From Acanthosepion esculentum (taxonomy: Eukaryota; Mollusca; Cephalopoda; Sepiida; Sepiidae), in assembly GCA_964036315.1 (NCBI GenBank), contig OZ038482.1, forward strand, positions 11,021,698-11,085,697: 64,000 nucleotides of DNA, read 5' to 3'. Shown one piece after another: positions 56,839 through 64,000 of the stretch. Position 1 is the stretch's first letter; the number at the start of each line of letters is the position of its first letter. The notes beneath the pieces were generated by a model. That model did no database searches. It saw nothing but the letters and a program-made list of their open reading frames with translations, and had not been told where the DNA came from. A program made the translations under genes and the position numbers.

Positions 56839-57218
56839 GTTAGCCATCTAAATATAAAATGAATATGTTAGCCATCTAAATATAAAATGAATATGTTAGC
56901 GCTCTAAATATAAAATGAATAAGTCAGCGCTCTAAATATCGAATGAATAAGTCAGCGCTCTAAATATCGAATGAATAAGTCGGCCATCTAAATATCGAAT
57001 GAATAAGTCGGCCATCTAAATATCGAATGAATAAGTCGGCCATCTAAATATCGAATGAATAAGTCGGCCATCTAAATATCGAATGAATAAGTCGGCCATC
57101 TAAATATCGAATGAATAAGTCGGCCATCTAAATATCGAATGAATAAGTCGGCCATCTAAATATCGAATGAATAAGTCGGCCATCTAAATATCGAATGAAT
57201 AAGTCGGCCATCTAAATA
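56839..57218. repeat. 28-bp minisatellite with a left-to-right sequence gradient
   Basis: About 13-14 units of gccatctaaatatcgaatga + ataagtcg type. Left-end units read aaataaaatgaatatgtta, middle units have agcgctct with atcgaatgaa, and the right-hand eight or so units are essentially identical (cggccatctaaatatcgaat). Confidence 0.95.
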
Positions 57219-57754
57219 AGGCAAATAAGATGTTAAGGCATGTGAAAAACACCTAGTGCCATCCAATTTTCAAGACTTAAAAATTTAAATATTGTAACAT
57301 TGATGCAAGTTATGCTCTTTTGGATGAGAGTAGTCAAGGCTGATAAATAGTTTTTTCTGACAACCTCTCCACTGATGTGGAAATCCACAAGATCAAGAGA
57401 CATTAACAGCAGAGACCTTACCATATGTTGAAAGGTGTGATCTCATTGTTTATGGCTAAAATAATTGCAGAAATAGTATTTTGTATGAATCAACGAAGAT
57501 AATAAAAAGAATTGGCAACATCAAACTACAGGTGTTAATGTCAATTGTTTGAAAAAAATGATTGCAAAAGAGTCAGTAACACTATCTTGGATACAGAGTA
57601 GTGAAGAGTTGGCAGACGCATATCACAAAAAATGGCTCAAAATCTTTTAAAGATGCTTCAAGAAGTAGATATAAAAAAAGGGCAAGGATAATTAAAGCTT
57701 TTGTTGAGTTCAATTTGTTGATCTATATTTGTTTAATTAATAAAGGAGAAAGAG

Positions 57755-57890
57755 GTAGAGTGTTAGAGTAAGTGGAGTTACTCCCTGTGATATAAAGATG
57801 CAATAAATGAGATTACCATGAGGAAACAGGTTATTGAGTTGAGAACATTAGCTGAAGAGAGGAAGGTGTTGGAAGATTAATTAACAATCA
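57755..57890 (+). repeat. Right member of the ~150-bp direct repeat pair
   Basis: tgttagagtaagtggagtta, tgatataaagat, gagattaccatgaggaaaca, ttattgagttg, gtgttggaagattaattaac parallels 52625-52810. It is followed by a (TA)n tract at 57920-57979. The pair lies about 5.1 kb apart and encloses the copia relic. Confidence 0.6.
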
Positions 57891-57918
57891 GAAGTACTCA
57901 TTTTTGGATAACCAGATG

Positions 57919-57919
<1 letters not shown>

Positions 57920-57984
<65 letters not shown>

Positions 57985-58763
57985 GTAGTGAAAAAGAAAA
58001 TCACCTACCTTGAAAAAGAATCCATGTTTGGTGCATGGTCTGCTGAAGAAGAATTACAGAAAATAGCAAAAACCTGCTACTTTAAGTATCAGAGAAATTA
58101 TGCTAATGTTCTTTCATCCCTAAATGGTGTAGACAATCAGAAAAATCACTCGGTGAATAAAAGCCATTGTTTTTTTTTGTTTGCTTACTGGGAGAATGAT
58201 TTTTGAGCTTGGTGGGCGAAATTGCATTTCTGTCATTGCAAAGTGAAGGTTGGATTTCTGACCCTGTTTTTTCATTACTACTTGCTTGAACTTTGTGTTG
58301 GCACACGGATTCTTTTTTGGTTCTGCTAACCCCATTGGTTGTTGATACCCAAAGAGCTGAGTTAAATTGGTTACACATGTCACGGACAAGAGACAAAAGA
58401 AAAAGTAGAGATTTTCATGGTGGGTTTTGATTTCACACAGTTAAATTTTTTTATCAATCCCCAGTGGAAGTCTATTTGCATTCAAAATGGTTAAAAAATC
58501 CAATCACTGGAACTAAAAGCAATCTTTCTATTACTTCTTTTATAATTATTCTCAGACTTTATCAAAGAAATTCTTTATCTATTTCATATGGCAACAAAGA
58601 TGAGGATGATAGTCCGAACAATGTAAATAGTATTCCATATGATACATCATATCTTCCTGTTATTGATATGATAAAAAGAAATGAATGCTGCAAAATATTA
58701 ATGTTTTAATTAAAACACTCTTATAAAAATTTTCATTTGACAAATATTCATTCACTTGTGTAC

Positions 58764-58852
<89 letters not shown>

Positions 58853-58854
58853 AT
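57920..58854. repeat. Two (TA)n arrays with a SINE fragment between
   Basis: (TA)n lies at 57920-57979 and 58766-58854. At 58585-58650 a plus-strand fragment (atggcaacaaagatgaggat, aatgtaaatagtattccata) is the 3' part of the palindrome-family SINE. Antisense frames at 58103-58396 have no recognised domain. Confidence 0.8.
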
Positions 58855-60302
58855 AATATTTGCATGCTACAAACATTATTAGTGCAATAAAAACTGACAT
58901 GTTAAAAGACAATTCATAGCAAAAAAAGTGGGGGTAACAAAAAATATCTTACTGGTAAATGGTAATACCAAAATATAACAATAGATAACAAAAACAAATT
59001 AAACTGGTTTAAATTTTATTATCAGAGAAAAGATCAAAGACAAAAATGTGCACAGTAACTAAAAAAAACAAAATGTCAACCAATACAAATATTAGATGCA
59101 AGAAAATCTACCATTTAAAGGTTAATGACCTTTAAGCTCACCAATTACTTCAGCTTACAAAGAGATGGGTGGTAGGACTTAATATACTCAGATTTCAAAA
59201 CTTTCAAGTGGTATACAGATATAACCCTCAGCACTGAGATCATTTCTAGGTTATAATACTTTAAACAGATGTTCAACTATGGCTGAAGCTGTTGTATTTA
59301 CACAACCACCTATATAAATCGTCCAACTTTCCCTTGTGGATATTCACTGGTATGTCTTGGGTGATCCACGCTTCCAAACTTTGGCCTCTTTTTTCTATGT
59401 AATCAGCATCACATCAGCATCCAAACTGGTAAATTACTCAACTAATATGATGGAAAGGCAGAATATCCTTCTGGATCAGTCTAAATATAGGTCGGGGATC
59501 AAAAATCATGTGGATTTGTAGAAAAATAAGTCTAAAAATAAAATGAAATGTTTCTGCTATAGACTCAGAAAGTATTCGATGGATTTCATACAACTTGTGC
59601 ATGATGATAAACTATGAGTCAGGGAGTATCATAGACTATGTAAAACTGACCTAGTCTAATCCTGAAAGTCACGAAAGGTCAAATATAAAGTCAAAGAAGC
59701 TATATCTCAGAGAATAAAATATTTATTTTAACAAAAGCAAATATAATGATAAGGGAGATAAATCAATTTTTTGTAGTAAAATAATGTGTGGTTAATTCCC
59801 TTACTCATTATAATACTCCATACAAATAAAATGAAGTACCTGTCTCATTTAAACAAAATTTGTTCCTGAGCAACACCGAGGACCATTGCTAGTTTTATAA
59901 AATAAAAACCAATGCCAACCTCAACTTTTTCTTTTAGGAAATATTTTTGTTTTTTGCAACAAACAACCCTTAACCAAAATGCTTAGTTATACTTAGAATT
60001 TGTCTTCATGAAAACACTTTTGTCAATCCTGAAACTTTCAAAAATTTACTTTGTAATTTTTCAGATTCTATTTCATTTGTTATTTAAAAATATCCCCCTA
60101 AAAATATTTCCTTGAATTAAATGGAGGCACCAAGAATTGTGAAATCAAAAAATAACTTCTCTGTAACCTTTTCTAAAAAAGAAATCGGCTCATTCCAAAA
60201 GTTATTTTTAATGTACTTGTGTGTTTTGCATTCTATCTGAAATAGTATTTACATTTTTTTCTTTTTAATTAGAAAAACAATCTTCATTTTATTTTGAGCA
60301 GA
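58855..60302. other. Unannotated AT-rich stretch
   Basis: No gene or repeat recognised. Confidence 0.4.
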
Positions 60303-60446
60303 AATGATTTTATTATTTGGCTCTGCTGGTGCCAGTTTATTCCGTGTCAATTTCAATCAACTTCTAGAAGATCTTTATCATTATTTTCTTGGATACAGAA
60401 TTGGGCAGAATCCAATCTCTACAGGCCTGTGCCCTCAGATGTGATG
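60303..60446 (+). other. Short orphan open frame preceded by an acceptor-like site
   Basis: Following ttttgagcag, an ATG at 60303 opens 46 codons (MILLFGSAGASLFRVNFNQL then LEDLYHYFLGYRIGQ...). The peptide looks more protein-like than neighbouring frames, but I do not recognise it, no donor site is convincing, and a second overlapping frame is also open. Could be an exon remnant or a transposon piece. Confidence 0.2.
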
Positions 60447-60544
60447 CTATATGAAATTAAAACAAAAGTCATTGGTTCTTTACCAACATCTGCAGAGTAA
60501 AAGTTATTTTCAGACATTTCAGCAGATTTGGAACCATGCCTCTT

Positions 60545-62130
60545 TCTACTCAGTCAGTTCCCCTTTCAACCAGTGACCAGTTCCAATTTTAATATTTCTA
60601 CATTTGATGCCTTGTTTCCAAATTGAATCAGTCCTGCAAGAGATTTTGAAGAAATAACAAAACTTGTTCTGTAGAGTGTGAGTGGCCATTGTTAGATGTA
60701 AATGACAGAACTGTCCAACAAACAAAATTGACAAAGTTTGCAATAAACAAGAAAAAGAGAAGGACAGGGCAAAAAATAATATAAAGCAAGCAAACAATAT
60801 ATGCAAGGCAAATTAACAGTAATAAGGCAAAGCAACAGTAATAAGGCAAAGCAACAGTAATAAGGCAAATTAACAGTAATAAGGCAAAGCAACAGTAATA
60901 AGTCAAATTAACAGTAATAAGGCAAAGCAACAGTAATAAGGCAAAGCAACAGTAATAAGTCAAATTAACAGTAATAAAGCAAAGCAACAGTAATAAGGCA
61001 AATTAACAGTAATAAGGCAAAGCAACAGTAATAAGGCAAAGCAACAGTAATAAGGCAAAGCAACAGTAATAAGGCAAATTAACAGTAATAAGGCAAATTA
61101 ACAGTAATAAGGCAAATTAACAGTAATAAGGCAAATTAACAGTAATAAGGCAAATTAACAGTAATAAGGCAAAGCAACAGTAATAAGGCAAATTAACAGT
61201 AATAAGGCAAAGCAACAGTAATAAGTCAAATTAACAGTAATAAAGCAAAGCAACAGTAATAAGGCAAAGCAACAGTAATAAAGCAAAGCAACAGTAATAT
61301 GGCAAAGCAACAGTAATAAGGCAAATTAACAGTAATATGGCAAATTAACAGTAATAAAGCAAAGCAACAGTAATAAGGCAAATTAACAATAATAAGGCAA
61401 AGCAACAGTAATATGGCAAATTAACAGTAATAAAGCAAAGCAACCGTAATAAGGCAAAGCAACCGTAATAAGGCAAAGCAACAGTAATAAGGCAAATTAA
61501 CAGTAATAAGGCAAATTAACAGTAATAAGGCAAAGCAACAGTAATAAGGCAAATTAACAGTAATAAGGCAAAGCAACAGTAATAAGGCAAAGCAACAGTA
61601 ATAAGGCAAAGCAACAGTAATAAGGCAAAGCAACAGTAATAAGGCAAAGCAACAGTAATAAGGCAAATTAACAGTAATAAGGCAAAGCAACAGTAATAAG
61701 TCAAATTAACAGTAATAAAGCAAAGCAACAGTAATAAGGCAAAGCAACAGTAATAAGGCAAAGCATCAGTAATAAGGCAAATTAACAGTAATATGGCAAA
61801 GCAACAGTAATAAGGCAAATTAACAGTAATATGGCAAATTAACAGTAATAAAGCAAAGCAACAGTAATAAGGCAAATTAACAATAATAAGGCAAAGCAAC
61901 AGTAATATGGCAAATTAACAGTAATATGGCAAAGAAACAGTAATATGGCAAAAAGTTCACAGACTAAGAACTGAGGTTGACAGACAAAAAAGCAACTTCA
62001 GGCAAGTAAATGTAGCATTTGGACTTCAAGACAGACAGGGACTATTTTATTGGGTATCAAGTAATCCTAGCAAGCATTTGTATGCTTCTGCCTATAAAAT
62101 GGAGAAAGGAAAGTGTTTTGCAATCATTCC
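60545..62130 (-). repeat. Dispersed element with 19-bp VNTR, long copy (about 60 units)
   Basis: The array runs from about 60806 to 61955 with units caaagcaacagtaataagg and caaattaacagtaataagg interspersed, plus minor variants (aatatgg, aataaagc, aataagtc). Flanks are homologous, in inverted orientation, to 48330-48790. On the minus strand the units give hydrophobic frames (up to 127 codons of PYYCCFALLLLICLITV-type repeats). These are by-products of the repeat, since 19 bp cycles through all three frames (period 57 bp). Confidence 0.95.
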
Positions 62131-63724
62131 CTAATGCAGATTAGGAACCAACATGTTCAAATATTTTATTAAATTTCATTCAATTTGTGTAGCTAAGAAT
62201 GATCCTTTTCTTTCTTCCTCTCCTGGAATTTGAAGTGGAGAAAAAAGAACAATCACATTTACTGATTTTATTTATTTGAACTTTATGAACAAGAACATCT
62301 TGTTTGCTGCTATATGACCCATGTAGATACTGATGTGCTGGAATATCTGAATTGTAATTATGTTCTGATATATTTTGAGCTGATATTCACAAAACACAAT
62401 CTTTCCCAACCAAATATTATCCTGCATTTCTGAACCTGCAAAATTTTATCAAACTCAAAAAAAAATTCGGAACATTTTTTGGACTCCACATAATGTTTCC
62501 AACTCCCAGCTACCAAAAATCAGCCAACAATTATTCACTAGAATCATGTTATCTATGTTCCAGAACTCACGCTAGCTACTGCTTGCAAAATATTCTGCTG
62601 ATAGGTTGAATCCATAGCTTTATGCAGTCTTCTCTGCATTTGAACTTGACTGTCTGTCCCCAAAAAGCTGATGGTTCACCTAATATGACATATTAATAGT
62701 CTTCCATCATCCAATGTTCTCTGGCCCAGTTTAGATCCAGTAACCAATGGCATGGTATCAATAATTTTACACTTGTTGGTCAACAAAAGCTTTTGAAATG
62801 TAGTGCTTACTGTAAAGTGTGTTGACTGATGGGTTTAGCAGTACAACCTTAATTTTGGATGCAATTTGATGTAATCTCTCATCTCTTGAGTGGATATCAA
62901 TATTTAAGTTTGCTTCATTGGTGAGTGCCTACATTGTTCACATTTTACTGAGGTTTGTCCAGATTTCCAAAAATCCTGGTGTATCCTTAATTTTGTTTCT
63001 AAAAATAAATAGTTACTATTTTTTTTCCCCCAACAATCATTTTACAACAGTAAAATGGTATTAATACCTATCTGCATCCCATGTCTGCCACAGCTACACT
63101 ACTTTACCTATTACCTCACACTTACAATATTTGGCTGAGCCTATTTCTACAAGTGGAGAAAAGTCTACTAACCACTGCTATTTAATTCTTTGGTACTTCA
63201 GTTTACCTGTGCTTAAACATTGACCAATAACATTAGCGAGAATTACACACTTACTTCAGCCGCAAAGTACAATTCTTCCTTTGTAGACTTTAAAAATTTC
63301 ATTACTGTATTCTTGTTTTTATGGAATTTATTTTGGATATTGAATAACCAAAGTGATTCTATGAATGTTTAATTGATTTTACATGATTTTAGATTTTACA
63401 AATGCATGTTCTAAATGCCTGTTCATCAGTTGGAGGTTGGAGGCAGAAAACCCAAAGTCTCAAGTTGTTCATTGAATATGAAATATACACATTTCCACCT
63501 CATCAAAAGATATATTGTTTTTAAGCAGGAATACATCTTTGTAAGTTTCTTAGAATTCGTTCAACCCTCGTCTTCTGTGTCCCTTCAGGACACTAGCGAA
63601 CATTCCTAGTCGTTCAAACTTTCAGCTGTACATTGTCAAATTAAAATAACGTGCATAATATATTGACAATATTCTTATTTTCAAGTTGCCTTTTTCAAAC
63701 ACGAGTGACTAGAACCAAAATATT
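62131..63724. other. Unannotated stretch
   Basis: No gene or repeat family recognised. Confidence 0.4.
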
Positions 63725-63960
63725 GAACAATAGCCTAGTGGATTAAAGCATTGGTTTATGAATTTGGTAACATAGTAATTTTGAGTTCAATCCCTGAGCC
63801 AATCCATATGCACTTGGACTAAAATACAGAACTAGATAAGATAACCCTAGACATCCAGGTATGTGGTAGTATCTGTCTCAAGAGGAATGAGCACAGTTTA
63901 TATGGTTGAGTCCATTAAGAACTGTAGGGGAGATAAACATGCTGCTACTGCTAGCAAGAA
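63725..63960 (+). mobile_element. tRNA-derived SINE
   Basis: The head aatagcctagtggattaaag (A box) is followed by gcattggtttatgaatttgg and B box GAGTTCAATCCC (63783-63794). The body runs through tgtggtagtatctgtctcaa and agaactgtaggggagataaa. Best-preserved member of the 17230/25120 family; the 3' end is near the window edge. Confidence 0.8.
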
Positions 63961-64000
63961 CCTATCAAGTTACAGTGGTTTTCTAAGCATAGCTTAGATA

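Noticed and set aside
58103..58396. 97-codon minus-strand frame as a gene
   Set aside because: Overlaps an alternative frame of equal length, contains a T9 run, and no domain or splice signals are visible.
60628..61899. Hydrophobic minus-strand frames (up to 127 codons) as membrane proteins
   Set aside because: Translation of a 19-bp minisatellite; frames switch every unit and end at random variants.

Overview
This is an AT-rich, CpG-poor, gene-desert type stretch of an animal genome. It is packed with old retroposons, DNA-transposon relics and satellite-like arrays. The mix suggests a coleoid cephalopod, most likely an octopus (inference): tRNA-derived SINEs, an I-type LINE with an RNase H domain, RTE and CR1-like LINE fragments, Penelope-like elements, mariner relics, and many micro- and minisatellites. 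No bacterial-style gene organisation is present. Nearly all long open frames are repeat artefacts or transposon fragments. The only credible host coding sequence is one 57-nt internal exon (20303-20359, + strand) encoding a membrane-spanning, GPCR-like segment, so much of the window may be intron of that gene.

Layout. 0.3-4 kb: an IS630/mariner-type transposase relic (-), an internally deleted mariner (+), and a retroposon with an internal VNTR. 8-13.6 kb: two CR1-like LINE tails around a Penelope-like element (reverse transcriptase plus GIY-YIG endonuclease, catalytically dead), with palindromes and hammerhead-ribozyme-like motifs next to (TA)n tracts. 14.3-18.5 kb: tRNA SINEs and two RTE LINE relics, one split by a VNTR retroposon with a clean target-site duplication (TSD). 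20.3 kb: the GPCR-like exon. 22-26 kb: MITEs, a CR1-like LINE and SINEs. 27.5-28.8 kb: a 50-copy 27-bp minisatellite. 32.8-33.4 kb: another VNTR retroposon with a 15-bp TSD. 35.3-38.5 kb: a decayed I-superfamily LINE. 39-43 kb: RTE relics and a SETMAR-like mariner interrupted by a palindromic SINE pair. 46-47.5 kb: a second palindromic SINE pair inside a VNTR retroposon. 48.3 and 60.5-62.1 kb: two copies of an element carrying a 19-bp minisatellite. 49.4-51.1 kb: a 1.7-kb pyrimidine tract. 51.8-52.5 kb: a Penelope-like 3' end between inverted repeats. 53.6-56.4 kb: a copia-type pol relic.

The most interesting signals are the following. (1) Two head-to-head tRNA-SINE palindromes (about 640 and 620 bp) are each inserted as a unit with their own 12-14 bp TSD, so the inverted dimer itself appears to mobilise. 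(2) An SVA-like, VNTR-containing retroposon family has at least three TSD-bounded copies, and its 3' tail and VNTR monomer resemble the 3' UTR of the I-type LINE in the same window, suggesting a LINE/parasite partnership. (3) Hammerhead-like motifs sit in Penelope-associated termini, including a head-to-head pair inside a near-perfect hairpin at 9.7-9.9 kb. All assignments come from reading the sequence by eye; no database search was run, and element boundaries are approximate unless a TSD is stated.
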